From an uncultured Clostridia bacterium (lineage in GTDB: Bacteria; Bacillota; Clostridia; UBA1381): 64,000 nucleotides of DNA. The notes below the pieces were generated by a model, which was not told where the DNA came from, made no database searches, and worked only from the letters and a program-made list of their open reading frames with translations. The DNA is taken from assembly GCA_947627795.1 (NCBI GenBank), contig CANQXJ010000001.1:61322-125321 (forward strand), in the 5' to 3' direction. Shown here piece after piece: positions 53,705-62,788 of this stretch. How positions within the stretch are numbered: position 1 is the stretch's first letter; the number at the start of each line of letters is the position of its first letter. Made by a program: the position numbers and the translations under genes.

Positions 53705-54205
53705 TTAAGTTTTGTTTATTTTCAGTATTTTATTCATCTTATTCGAATGAGCGTGACATATTGCTATCGCGAGAGCGTCAGCCGCGTCGTCGGGCTTGGG
53801 GATTTGAGTGAGTCCCAGCATCATCTTTACCATCTGCTGAATTTGACCTTTATCAGCCCTGCCGTACCCCGTGACCGACTGCTTTACCTGAAGCGGAGTA
53901 TACTCGTAAACGGGCACGCCGCTGCTCGTTGCCGCGACAAGAAGCGCTCCGCGCGCCTGCGCCACGGTTATTGCCGTTTTCTGATTTGAATTAAAGAACA
54001 GCTCCTCAATCGCTACAGCGTCGGGCTTATATCTTTCAATGTATGCAGCCGTTTCGTGGAAAATTTTATTAAGCCGTTCCGTGGTAGGCATTCCGGCGGG
54101 AGTGGTGATCGCGCCGTAATCTATCGTTCTGAATTTGTTTCCGACATACTCAATCACGCCTACGCCGACGATAGCGTAGCCGGGGTCAATTCCTATAATA
54201 ATCAT
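53705..54205 (-). CDS. ruvC: Holliday junction resolvase RuvC
   Basis: 166 residues. Acidic catalytic residues in IIGIDPGYAIVGVGV, AIEELFFNSNQKTA and DAADALAIAICHA. Cuts the junction that RuvAB moves. Separated from ruvA by 246 AT-rich bases with a new promoter, and downstream of the HD gene by 10 bases. Confidence 0.97.
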   Translation of the reverse strand: MIIIGIDPGYAIVGVGVIEYVGNKFRTIDYGAITTPAGMPTTERLNKIFHETAAYIERYKPDAVAIEELFFNSNQKTAITVAQARGALLVAATSSGVPVYEYTPLQVKQSVTGYGRADKGQIQQMVKMMLGLTQIPKPDDAADALAIAICHAHSNKMNKILKINKT

Positions 54206-54215
54206 ATGTTTCTCC

Positions 54216-54710
54216 TTAATCTATGCCGAACATAGCGCGGCATAGCCGCTTTCCCGATTCGGTTCTGAAAATTTTCGCATACGCCGCTTTCACTGCGAAC
54301 ACCGACTCGCCGTTTTCATACAGATTGACGAGGAAATCCGCCTCGACAAGTATCCGGTAATCCGCGCCGTCTATGTCTGTATATGTATGATGATGCGCGA
54401 CAAGCCAGCACACGCGGGCTATAACGTCATGGTCAAAGCCGAGCTCCTCGAGCATCTCCTTAGCGATTGCGGGACCAATCTCCTCCTGATAGTGCCCGGC
54501 GGAGCTTCCGTATACCTCCTCGGCTTTCTTTATCCCGATGTCATGCACGAGCGCGGCGGTTTCGAGAATAAAAAGCTCATTCTCCGAAAGCCTTTCGCTC
54601 ACGCCGATAAGCCGTGCAAACGCGTGAACCTTAATAAAATGCTGCACGCGCGCGGGGTCGGCGGTGTAATATTCGGCCATTTTAAATGTGAGCTGTTCCA
54701 GCTTAGTCAT
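54216..54710 (-). CDS. HD-domain phosphohydrolase-like protein
   Basis: 164 residues. HD metal site: His24 in VQHFIKVHAFARL, HD at 56-57 in ALVHDIG, further His in AHHHTYTD and Asp in EADFLVNLYE. Similar to small HD proteins that act on nucleotides, but the substrate is unknown. Upstream of ruvC by 10 bases, so probably one transcript. Confidence 0.88.
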   Translation of the reverse strand: MTKLEQLTFKMAEYYTADPARVQHFIKVHAFARLIGVSERLSENELFILETAALVHDIGIKKAEEVYGSSAGHYQEEIGPAIAKEMLEELGFDHDVIARVCWLVAHHHTYTDIDGADYRILVEADFLVNLYENGESVFAVKAAYAKIFRTESGKRLCRAMFGID

Positions 54711-54766
54711 AACGCGTACCTCCTTTTGATTTTATACGCGGTGTAAACGTATATTTGAATAGGTTT

Positions 54767-54795
54767 ATTATACACCTTATCCCGTTAAAATGCAA
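54767..54795 (-). promoter_or_regulatory. Sigma-A promoter of the HD gene and ruvC
   Basis: -35 TTGCAT (54790-54795), 17-base spacer, perfect -10 TATAAT (54767-54772) on the minus strand. Confidence 0.65.
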
Positions 54796-54854
54796 CCTTT
54801 TCCAATAATATACGTATCTTCCGCAGAAAATTTTACGCGATAACCAAAAACCTC

Positions 54855-54883
54855 TTGAATAATTCCGAGCTTTGGTATATAAT
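54855..54883 (+). promoter_or_regulatory. Sigma-A promoter of argG
   Basis: -35 TTGAAT (54855-54860), 17-base spacer, perfect -10 TATAAT (54878-54883). Leader about 47 bases, ending in GGAGG. Confidence 0.7.
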
Positions 54884-54936
54884 ACCCGTGAAGTGGAAAA
54901 CACTCGTTAATTTTACAATATTGGAGGAATTTAAAT

Positions 54937-56154
54937 ATGGCAAAGGAAAAGGTTGTTTTGGCGTATTCGGGAGGTCTCGACACGTCGATTATTATTCCGT
55001 GGCTCAAGGAAAATTACGACTATGACGTGATCGCGGTCTGCGGCGACGTAGGTCAGGGCAAGGAGACGGAAGGGCTTGAAGAGCGCGCCAAAAAGTCGGG
55101 CGCGTCTAAGCTCTATATCGAGGATCTGCGCGACGAGTATGTTGAGAATTATATCTTCCCCACTCTCAAGGCGGGAGCTGTTTACGAGGGCAAATACCTG
55201 CTCGGCACGTCGCACGCGCGTCCGATCATCGCAAAAAGACTTGTTGAAATTGCGCACAAGGAAGGCGCTGTCGCGATATGCCATGGCGCTACGGGCAAGG
55301 GCAACGACCAGGTTCGTTTCGAGCTCACAATAAAGGCGCTCGACCCGTCGCTTAAAATTATCGCTCCGTGGAGAATATGGGACATCAAATCACGCGAGGA
55401 CGCGGTCGACTACGCGGAGGCGCACAACATTCAGATACCCGTTACAAAGAAGGACTTATATTCGCGCGACCGCAACATCTGGCACATCAGCCACGAAGGC
55501 ATGGATCTTGAAGATCCCGCGAACGAGCCGCAGCTTGACAGTCTTTTGAAGCTCGGCGTATCTCCCGAGAAAGCTCCGGACGAGCCGAAGTACATCACGA
55601 TAGGCTTCGAAAAGGGCGTTCCCGTATCGCTCGACGGCAAGAAGATGGCTGCGCGTCCGCTCGTTGAGGAATTAAATAAGCTCGGCGGACAGTACGGCGT
55701 AGGCATCGCGGATATCGTCGAGGACAGACTTGTCGGCATGAAGTCGAGAGGCGTTTACGAAACTCCCGGCGGAACTATTCTCTACACCGCTTTGCAGGAG
55801 CTTGAATATCTCTGCCTTGACCGCGACACCCAGGCGTTCAAGCGTCAGTCGGCGATAAAATTCGCGGAGCTCGTATATGACGGAAAGTGGTTCACGCCGC
55901 TTCGCGAGGCTCTTTCGGCTATGGTTGACTCGATGGAGGAAACCGTTACCGGCGAGGTTCGCGTAAAGCTCTACAAGGGCAGCGTAACGCCCGCCGGAGC
56001 AAAGTCGCCGTACTCGCTCTACAACGAGGATATCGCGTCCTTCGGCGACAGCCACGAGCTGTACAGCCACAAGGACAGCGCGGGATTTATAAACCTGTTC
56101 GGCTTGCCGCTCAAGGTTCGCGCTATGATGAAGAAAAAGAACGGATTGGATTGA
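54937..56154 (+). CDS. argG: Argininosuccinate synthase
   Basis: Joins citrulline and aspartate with ATP. 405 residues. N-terminal PP-loop [32 protein letters not shown], and citrulline/Asp-binding segments are intact. Alone between promoter and terminator. Supplies substrate for ArgH at 36157. Confidence 0.97.
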   Translation: MAKEKVVLAYSGGLDTSIIIPWLKENYDYDVIAVCGDVGQGKETEGLEERAKKSGASKLYIEDLRDEYVENYIFPTLKAGAVYEGKYLLGTSHARPIIAKRLVEIAHKEGAVAICHGATGKGNDQVRFELTIKALDPSLKIIAPWRIWDIKSREDAVDYAEAHNIQIPVTKKDLYSRDRNIWHISHEGMDLEDPANEPQLDSLLKLGVSPEKAPDEPKYITIGFEKGVPVSLDGKKMAARPLVEELNKLGGQYGVGIADIVEDRLVGMKSRGVYETPGGTILYTALQELEYLCLDRDTQAFKRQSAIKFAELVYDGKWFTPLREALSAMVDSMEETVTGEVRVKLYKGSVTPAGAKSPYSLYNEDIASFGDSHELYSHKDSAGFINLFGLPLKVRAMMKKKNGLD

Positions 56155-56167
56155 TAATTATATAAAT

Positions 56168-56199
56168 AAAACGCGTCGAAAACGGCGCGTTTTGTTTTT
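56168..56199 (+). terminator. Terminator of argG
   Basis: Eleven-pair stem AAAACGCGTCG/CGGCGCGTTTT (one G-U), tetraloop AAAA, then GTTTTTG. Confidence 0.85.
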
Positions 56200-56238
56200 G
56201 TTACAGGAAATTTATCCGTGCAAATCTCCATTTGCATA

Positions 56239-56267
56239 TTTACAAATCCATGTAAAAATGTTATAAT
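56239..56267 (+). promoter_or_regulatory. Sigma-A promoter of the aldo/keto reductase-thiH-thiE-feoB run
   Basis: -35 TTTACA (56239-56244), 17-base spacer, perfect -10 TATAAT (56262-56267). I saw no TPP riboswitch in the short leader. Confidence 0.7.
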
Positions 56268-56299
56268 TTTAACATCAAAAGATTAAGGAGGAATACAAA

Positions 56300-57283
56300 A
56301 TGTATACAGCAAACCCGTCAAGATACGATAAAATGAAGTATAACCGCTGCGGCAGGAGCGGACTTATGCTTTCCGCTTTGTCGCTCGGAATGTGGCACAA
56401 CTTCGGAAGCGGCGATAATTACGACAATATGGTCGATATGGTGACGACCGCGTTCGACTGCGGCATCACTCACTTCGACCTCGCGAATAACTACGGTCCT
56501 TACGCGGGAAGCGCGGAGGAAAATTTCGGTAAAATTCTCGCGAATGAGTTAAAGCCGTACCGCGACGAAATTATTGTTTCCACAAAAGCCGGATACGGTA
56601 TGTGGGCGGGACCTTACGGCGACCACGGCTCGCGCAAGTATTTGATCGCAAGCCTTGACCAGAGCTTAAAGCGCATGGGGCTCGACTATGTGGATATTTT
56701 CTATCATCACCGCCCCGATCCCGACACGCCTCTTGAGGAAACCGCCGCGGCTCTCGACCATATCGTCCGCAGCGGAAAGGCGCTTTATGTCGGCGTTTCG
56801 AATTACAATCCGGAGCAGACGCAAAAAATATCGGAAATTTTAAGAAAGCTCGGCACTCCGCTTCTTATCCATCAGCCGCGATACAATATGTTCGAGCGCT
56901 GGATAGAGGACGGCTTGCAGACTGTTTTGGAGCACGAGGGCGTAGGCTCTATCTCGTTCTGCCCGCTCGCTCAGGGACTGCTTACGAATAAGTACATACA
57001 CGGTATCCCCGAGGGCTCGCGCGCAACAAAATCTCACTTCCTTACCCCCGACAGAATTACCGAGGATAAGATTTCGAAAATAGTAAAGCTGAACGAATTG
57101 GCAGAAAAGCGCGGACAGTCGCTCGCGCAGATGGCTGTCGCTTGGAACCTGCGAGGAGGCAAACTCACGAGCGTGCTTATCGGCGCGTCAAGACCGGCTC
57201 AGATCACGGAAAACGTCGCGGCTCTCGACAACCTCGATTTCAGCGAAGAAGAGCTGAACACAATTGACGAAATTTTAAAATAA
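56300..57283 (+). CDS. Aldo/keto reductase, YghZ (L-glyceraldehyde 3-phosphate reductase) type
   Basis: 327 residues, TIM-barrel NADPH oxidoreductase. Very close in wording to E. coli YghZ: ANPSRYDKMKYNRCGRSG, ITHFDLANNYGP, GSAEENFG, STKAGYGMW, SRKYLIASLDQSLKRMGLDY. The catalytic Asp, Tyr, Lys and His are all present. Possible detoxification of methylglyoxal or triose aldehydes. First gene of a four-gene plus-strand run; 12 bases before thiH. Confidence 0.88.
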   Translation: MYTANPSRYDKMKYNRCGRSGLMLSALSLGMWHNFGSGDNYDNMVDMVTTAFDCGITHFDLANNYGPYAGSAEENFGKILANELKPYRDEIIVSTKAGYGMWAGPYGDHGSRKYLIASLDQSLKRMGLDYVDIFYHHRPDPDTPLEETAAALDHIVRSGKALYVGVSNYNPEQTQKISEILRKLGTPLLIHQPRYNMFERWIEDGLQTVLEHEGVGSISFCPLAQGLLTNKYIHGIPEGSRATKSHFLTPDRITEDKISKIVKLNELAEKRGQSLAQMAVAWNLRGGKLTSVLIGASRPAQITENVAALDNLDFSEEELNTIDEILK

Positions 57284-57295
57284 AGAAGGATAATA

Positions 57296-58447
57296 ATGAC
57301 TGAAAAAACAAATCACATGGAATATATGGAGGGTATGGAGCGGATCGACTCGACCGTTATGGACGAGGTGATCTCGGCTATGAACGCGTACGATTATGAC
57401 GCGTACGACGTCTCCGACGTGCGGCGCGCGCTTTCGCATGATACGTTTACCGTCGAGGATTTTAAAGCCGTTCTCTCCCCCGCCGCCCTGCCGTTTTTAG
57501 AGGAGATAGCGCAGAAGGCGCAGGCGGAAACGCGCAAGCATTTCGGGAACTCGATATATATGTTCACGCCGCTCTATATCGCGAATTACTGCGAAAATTA
57601 CTGTATCTACTGCGGCTTCAACTGCCATAACAAAATCCACCGCGCGAAGCTCAATGCGGAGGAGATTGAAAAGGAAATGAAGGCGATCTCCGACACGGGC
57701 TTGCAGGAAATTTTAATTCTCACTGGCGAGAGCCGTAAAATGTCGGACGTGAAATATATCGGCGAGGCGTGCAAAATCGCGCGAAAATATTTTAAGCTGG
57801 TCGGTATAGAGGTGTATCCCATGAACTCGGACGAATACGCGTATCTGCACGAATGCGGCGCGGATTTTGTGACCGTTTTCCAGGAAACGTACAACAGCGA
57901 CAAGTACGAAACGCTCCATTTGGCGGGACACAAGCGCGTGTTCCCGTACCGCTTCAACGCGCAGGAGCGCGCCGTTATGGGCGGTATGCGCGGAGTAGGC
58001 TTCGGCGCTCTGTTGGGGCTTGACGATTTCAGAAAGGACGCGTTCGCTACAGGCTATCACGCGCACTTGATCCAGCGCAAATACCCTCACGCGGAAATCG
58101 CTGTCTCGTGTCCGAGACTAAGACCAATCATAAACAACGACAAAATCAATCCGCGCGACGTACACGAGCCGCAGCTTTTACAGATAATCTGCGCCTACAG
58201 GCTGCTTCTGCCGTACGCGAGCATCACGATTTCCACACGCGAGGGCGAGCGTTTCCGCGATAATATCATAAAAATCGCGGCGACGAAAATAAGCGCGGGC
58301 GTTTCTACGGGAATAGGCGGACGCGACGGCGAGGAAAAGGGCGACGCGCAGTTTGAAATCTCGGATGGACGCAGCGTTGACGAGGTTTTCGGCGCGATCG
58401 AAAGACAGGGTATGCAGCCCGTCATGAGCGATTATATCTATGTATAA
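57296..58447 (+). CDS. thiH: 2-iminoacetate synthase ThiH
   Basis: Radical SAM tyrosine lyase making dehydroglycine for the thiazole ring of thiamine. 383 residues. Fe-S cysteines 99, 103 and 106 (CENYCIYCGF), ILTGESRKMSDV, and C-terminal ISTREGERFRDN and QFEISDGRSVDEV. Too short for the related HydG. ThiG, ThiS and ThiF, its usual partners, are not nearby. Overlaps thiE by 8 bases. Confidence 0.92.
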   Translation: MTEKTNHMEYMEGMERIDSTVMDEVISAMNAYDYDAYDVSDVRRALSHDTFTVEDFKAVLSPAALPFLEEIAQKAQAETRKHFGNSIYMFTPLYIANYCENYCIYCGFNCHNKIHRAKLNAEEIEKEMKAISDTGLQEILILTGESRKMSDVKYIGEACKIARKYFKLVGIEVYPMNSDEYAYLHECGADFVTVFQETYNSDKYETLHLAGHKRVFPYRFNAQERAVMGGMRGVGFGALLGLDDFRKDAFATGYHAHLIQRKYPHAEIAVSCPRLRPIINNDKINPRDVHEPQLLQIICAYRLLLPYASITISTREGERFRDNIIKIAATKISAGVSTGIGGRDGEEKGDAQFEISDGRSVDEVFGAIERQGMQPVMSDYIYV

Positions 58448-59009
58448 AATAATATCGGTGACAAACAGAAAAATGTGCCCCGATTTTTTGGATCGCGTAA
58501 GGGAAATGTCGGAAAGCGGAGTTGAGATAATACTCCGCGAAAAGGATCTATCCGAAACGGAATACGAAAAGCTGGCGGCGGAGATTATGAAAATCACGCC
58601 CGAAATAACGTTTCACACTTATGTAAATGCGGCGAGGCGGCTGGGCTGTAAAAAAATCCATCTGCCCATGCCGATTTTTCGTGAGAAATACGCGGAGCTT
58701 ACAAATTTTAAAATAATAGGCGCGTCCGTTCACTCGGCTGACGAAGCGGAAGAAGCGCAGAGCTTGGGCGCATCATATGTAACGGCGGGACACATTTTCG
58801 CGACCGACTGCAAAAAAGGCGTGCCGCCGCGCGGACTTGAGTTTCTCGCTAAATTATGCGGACGGGTCAAAATTCCTGTTTACGCGATAGGCGGGATCGA
58901 TACCGAAAACGCGAAATCCGCGATTGATGCGGGAGCCGCGGGAGTGTGCTTTATGTCGGGACTTATGACATGCGCGGACGTAAAAGACTATATCGCGCGT
59001 ATCGGATAA
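58440..59009 (+). CDS. thiE: Thiamine phosphate synthase (ThiE/TenI family)
   Basis: 189 residues, TIM barrel joining HMP pyrophosphate and thiazole phosphate. ILREKDLSE, the phosphate loop VTAGHIFATDCKKGVPPRGL and VYAIGGID match ThiE motifs, although TenI paralogues look similar and the match is on the divergent side. Translationally coupled to thiH; 21 bases before feoB. Confidence 0.82.
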   Translation: MYKIISVTNRKMCPDFLDRVREMSESGVEIILREKDLSETEYEKLAAEIMKITPEITFHTYVNAARRLGCKKIHLPMPIFREKYAELTNFKIIGASVHSADEAEEAQSLGASYVTAGHIFATDCKKGVPPRGLEFLAKLCGRVKIPVYAIGGIDTENAKSAIDAGAAGVCFMSGLMTCADVKDYIARIG

Positions 59010-59030
59010 ATTGTTATTGGGGGCAAAAAA

Positions 59031-61379
59031 ATGACACTGAAGGAACTTGAAATAGGCAAATCCGCCGTTATAACGGCTGTCGGGGGCGAAGGGGCGCTCA
59101 GGCAGCACTTTCTTGACATGGGCGTAATTCCCGGCGCGGAGGTTACGCTCGTAAAATACGCGCCGATGGGCGACCCGATGGAGCTTTTGATCCACGGCTA
59201 CGAGCTTACTCTGCGCCTCGATGATGCGAAGCAGATAGAGATAGAGCCGTCGGAAACTGCCGCGAAATCGAGCCGTACGTCGGGCAGAGACAGACGCAGG
59301 CGCGAGCATCCCGGACTTGGAGAGGGCGGACGCTTTCATGAAAAGAAAAGCGAAAATCCGCTTCCCAAGGGAACGGTGCTTACATTCGCGCTCGCGGGCA
59401 ATCAGAACTGCGGCAAAACGACGCTTTTTAACCAGCTCACCGGAGCGAATCAGCACGTCGGCAATTTCCCGGGAGTGACGGTAGATAAAAAGAGCGGTCC
59501 CATACGCGGCGACGCGCATACGCTCGTGACGGATCTGCCGGGTATTTACTCGCTTTCACCCTACAGCAGCGAGGAAATCGTGACGCGTCAATTCATTCTC
59601 GACGAAAAGCCCTACGGCATTATAAATATCGCCGACGCGACTAACATCGAGCGCAATTTATACCTCACAATGCAGCTGATGGAGCTTGACATACCTATGG
59701 TTCTCGCGCTCAACATGATGGACGAGGTACGCTCGAACGGCGGCGCGGTTTACATAAATGAGATGGAGGAAATGCTCGGCATTCCCGTTATCCCGATATC
59801 GGCGGCGAAAAACGAGGGTATCGGCGAGCTGATAAGCCACGCCATGCACGTTGCGCAGTATCAGGAAAAGCCGCGTCCCATAGACTTCTGCGGACCGGAA
59901 AATAACACCGCGGCAGTTCATCGCTGTCTGCACGCGATTATGAGCCTTATCGAAGATCACGCGGAAAACGCGGGAATACCGCCGCGCTTCGCCGCGAGCA
60001 AGCTTGTAGAGGGCGACGAAATAGTTACGGAGGCGCTGAAGCTTTCGGACAGGGAAAAGGAAATCGTAGAGGAAATAATATGCCAAATGGAAACGGAGCG
60101 CGGGCTCGACAGAGCGGCAGCGATTGCCGATATGCGTTTCACGTTTATCAAGAGCATATGCGAAAAATGCGTAGTCCGTCCGCGCGAGAGCAAGGAACAC
60201 GAGCGGAGCCGCAAAATCGACGCTGTTCTTACGGGCAAATACACCGCTCTGCCCGCGTTTATCGGAATTATGGCATTGATATTTTGGCTTACGTTCAACG
60301 TGATAGGCGCGTGGATGCAGAGCGCGCTCGAAAGCGGGATAGACCTGCTTACAGATCTTGCCGACAGGGCGCTCGGGGCGTGGCATGTAAACGCGGTGCT
60401 GCGCTCGCTTATAGTGGACGGCATTTTCAACGGCGTGGGAAGCGTTCTGAGCTTTCTGCCGATCATCGTAACGCTGTTTTTCTTCCTGTCGCTGCTTGAG
60501 GACAGCGGCTATATGGCGAGAGTGGCGTTCGTGATGGATAAACTGCTCAGGCGCATAGGCTTGTCGGGACGAAGCATAGTTCCTATGCTTATAGGATTCG
60601 GCTGCACAGTTCCGGGAGTTATGGCAAGCCGCACGCTGCCGTCGGCGAGGGACAGAAAAATGACGATCATGATGACGCCGTTTATGAGCTGCACCGCAAA
60701 GCTGCCTATCTACGCGTTTTTGACAGCCGCGTTTTTTCCGAAATACGGCGGTCTGGTTATGATAAGCCTGTATATTATCGGAATACTCGTCGGAATACTT
60801 TTCGCGCTTATATCGCGTAAGATCCTGTTTAAAGGCGAAGCGGTGCCGTTCGTAATGGAGCTTCCGAATTACCGTATGCCGGGCGCGAAAAACGTTACGA
60901 GACTTTTATGGGACAAAGCAAAGGACTTTTTACAGCGCGCGTTCACGGTAATATTCGTCGCGACGATTATCATATGGTTCTTACAGACGTTCGATATGCG
61001 TTTAAATCTCGTGGATAATTCGAGCGAGAGCATACTTGCCGCTATCGCGGGAGTGATCGCGCCGATTTTCAAGCCCTTGGGCTTCGGCGACTGGCGCGTT
61101 TCCACGTCGCTTATCGCGGGATTTATGGCGAAGGAAAGCGTTGTTTCCACCATATCGGTGCTTTTCGGAAGCACAAGCGCGATGATAGAAACAATAACGC
61201 CGCTCGCGGCAATGTCGCTTCTTGTATTCTGCCTGTTATATACGCCGTGCGTCGCGGCGGTGTCGTCTATAAAACGCGAGCTCGGCGGCAAATGGGCGTT
61301 TTGGATTGTCGTAATGCAGTGCGCGATAGCGTGGGTATGCGCGTTTATTGTGAGATTAATCGGTATGATTATAATTTAA
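59031..61379 (+). CDS. feoB: Ferrous iron transporter, FeoA-FeoB fusion
   Basis: 782 residues. Residues 1-74 are a FeoA SH3-like domain (LKELEIGKSAVITAVGG, HFLDMGVIPGAEVTLV). A basic linker (75-115, SGRDRRRRE) leads to the FeoB G domain: GNQNCGKTT at 123-131, FPGVTVDKKSG, DLPGIYSLSPYS, NMMDE. From about 400 on come the membrane permease and Gate domains (SLLEDSGYMARVAF, GFGCTVPGVMASRT, CTAKLPIYAF). Imports Fe(II), common in anaerobes. FeoA is usually a separate gene. Full length. Confidence 0.96.
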   Translation: MTLKELEIGKSAVITAVGGEGALRQHFLDMGVIPGAEVTLVKYAPMGDPMELLIHGYELTLRLDDAKQIEIEPSETAAKSSRTSGRDRRRREHPGLGEGGRFHEKKSENPLPKGTVLTFALAGNQNCGKTTLFNQLTGANQHVGNFPGVTVDKKSGPIRGDAHTLVTDLPGIYSLSPYSSEEIVTRQFILDEKPYGIINIADATNIERNLYLTMQLMELDIPMVLALNMMDEVRSNGGAVYINEMEEMLGIPVIPISAAKNEGIGELISHAMHVAQYQEKPRPIDFCGPENNTAAVHRCLHAIMSLIEDHAENAGIPPRFAASKLVEGDEIVTEALKLSDREKEIVEEIICQMETERGLDRAAAIADMRFTFIKSICEKCVVRPRESKEHERSRKIDAVLTGKYTALPAFIGIMALIFWLTFNVIGAWMQSALESGIDLLTDLADRALGAWHVNAVLRSLIVDGIFNGVGSVLSFLPIIVTLFFFLSLLEDSGYMARVAFVMDKLLRRIGLSGRSIVPMLIGFGCTVPGVMASRTLPSARDRKMTIMMTPFMSCTAKLPIYAFLTAAFFPKYGGLVMISLYIIGILVGILFALISRKILFKGEAVPFVMELPNYRMPGAKNVTRLLWDKAKDFLQRAFTVIFVATIIIWFLQTFDMRLNLVDNSSESILAAIAGVIAPIFKPLGFGDWRVSTSLIAGFMAKESVVSTISVLFGSTSAMIETITPLAAMSLLVFCLLYTPCVAAVSSIKRELGGKWAFWIVVMQCAIAWVCAFIVRLIGMIII

Positions 61380-61382
61380 CGC

Positions 61383-61419
61383 AAAAAACTCGCGGGTTTG
61401 AAAAGTCCGCGAGTTTTTT
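61383..61419. terminator. Bidirectional terminator between feoB and rluD
   Basis: Stem AAAAAACTCGCGG/CCGCGAGTTTTTT, 13 pairs, loop of eleven, with T6 on the plus strand overlapping the rluD stop codon. Confidence 0.88.
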
Positions 61420-62341
61420 ATTTGCGTAATTTGTCAAGAATATCGGAAAAATAACCTGGAAGCTCCGTGGAAAATTCGCATAATTTCCCTGTGCACGGAT
61501 GGGTAAAACCTATGGTCTGCGCGTGAAGGAGCTGTCCGTTCAGATTAAATTTCTCCTTTTTTATGCCGTATGTCTTATCCCCCACGATACTGTGTCCGAT
61601 CGACGCCATATGCACTCGTATCTGATGTGTTCTGCCCGTTTCGAGCACACACTCGACAAGCGTATACGACGCGCCGTTTCTGTTCGGAAAGCGCTCCAAA
61701 ACGCGGTAATGCGTTACAGCCTCGCGTCCGCCCTTTACAACAGCCATCTTTTTTCTGTCGCCCGGGCATCGCGCTATTGGCTTATTTACCGTGCCCTCAT
61801 CCTCTTTTATTATGCCGTTTACGAGCGCAATATACTTTCTTAACGCCTTACGCTCCTTAAGCTGCGCCGACAGCGCGAGATGCGCCTCGTTATTCTTCGC
61901 CGCGACGAGCAAGCCTGATGTATCCTTATCTATCCTATGCACTATTCCCGGGCGTATTACGCCGTTTATCGCCGATAATTCTCCGCCGCAGTGATACATG
62001 AGCGCGTTTACGAGCGTGCCGCTCGTGTTGCCCGCAGCCGGATGGACGACCATTCCCTGCGGCTTGTTTACGACGATCACGTCGCCGTCCTCATATACCA
62101 CGTCGAGCGGTATATCCTCCGGCTCGGCGGACATTTCCTCGGACTCGGGCAGGTCGATTTCTATTATGTCGTTTTCTTTCACACGGTATTTTTTGTCGAT
62201 CGGTTCTCCGCCGCATAAAACAAGCCCTTCCTCGCAGAGCTTCGCCGCATAGCTGCGCGATATGTCCTCCGCCGCGTCCGATATGAACTTGTCCGCTCTC
62301 TCCCCCGCCGCTTCAGCGGGCACGTTTAAAACTATTTCCAT
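61418..62341 (-). CDS. rluD: RluA-family 23S rRNA pseudouridine synthase
   Basis: 307 residues. N-terminal S4 RNA-binding domain (RADKFISDAAEDISRSYAAKL) and catalytic domain with the nucleophile Asp in HRIDKDTSGLLV. RluD is the most likely subtype because of the S4 domain and the lspA neighbour, a common Firmicute pairing (YlyB). Other RluA-type targets are possible. Confidence 0.9.
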   Translation of the reverse strand: MEIVLNVPAEAAGERADKFISDAAEDISRSYAAKLCEEGLVLCGGEPIDKKYRVKENDIIEIDLPESEEMSAEPEDIPLDVVYEDGDVIVVNKPQGMVVHPAAGNTSGTLVNALMYHCGGELSAINGVIRPGIVHRIDKDTSGLLVAAKNNEAHLALSAQLKERKALRKYIALVNGIIKEDEGTVNKPIARCPGDRKKMAVVKGGREAVTHYRVLERFPNRNGASYTLVECVLETGRTHQIRVHMASIGHSIVGDKTYGIKKEKFNLNGQLLHAQTIGFTHPCTGKLCEFSTELPGYFSDILDKLRK

Positions 62342-62344
62342 GAG

Positions 62345-62788
62345 TTAATTCCTGTCATATAATATTTCATACAAAATGAACAGTCCCGCGCCGATCACTA
62401 TCGCCATGTCCGCGATGTTGAACACGGGGAAGTTTATAAAAGCGACGTCTATATAGTCCACGACAAATCCTCGCGCGAGACGGTCTATCGCATTTCCGAG
62501 CGCGCCCGCGAAAATCATGGATACTGACGCGCACAACAGCGGATGCTTCGGTTTTTTGATTATCCAGTACGCGATCACAGCCGCGCAGAAAATAGCCGAA
62601 ACAATACCCAGTATCCACACCTTGCCCTCGAGCATCGAGAACGCCGCGCCCGTGTTTTGAACGTGTGTTATCTCAACTATAGGCTTCAGCGAAAACACCG
62701 TTTTGCCGATCTGCACGTTTGATAAAATAAGATATTTAACAAGCTGGTCGGCGGCGGCTATCAGAAGCGAGATTATAAGCCAAATCAT
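62345..62788 (-). CDS. lspA: Lipoprotein signal peptidase
   Basis: 147 residues, four membrane segments. Aspartyl protease with catalytic Asp in GNAIDRLARGFVVDY and FNIADMAIVIG. Processes lipoproteins such as that at 37577. Overlaps aroB by 4 bases and precedes rluD by 3. Confidence 0.96.
   Translation of the reverse strand: MIWLIISLLIAAADQLVKYLILSNVQIGKTVFSLKPIVEITHVQNTGAAFSMLEGKVWILGIVSAIFCAAVIAYWIIKKPKHPLLCASVSMIFAGALGNAIDRLARGFVVDYIDVAFINFPVFNIADMAIVIGAGLFILYEILYDRN

Noticed and set aside
56155..56299. TPP riboswitch before the thi genes
   Set aside because: The conserved CUGAGA and ACCUGA-type blocks and stems are not present; only the argG terminator and a promoter.
57296..58447. HydG, the hydrogenase maturase related to ThiH
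   Set aside because: 383 residues is too short for HydG and the ThiH-type C-terminus and thiE partner are present.
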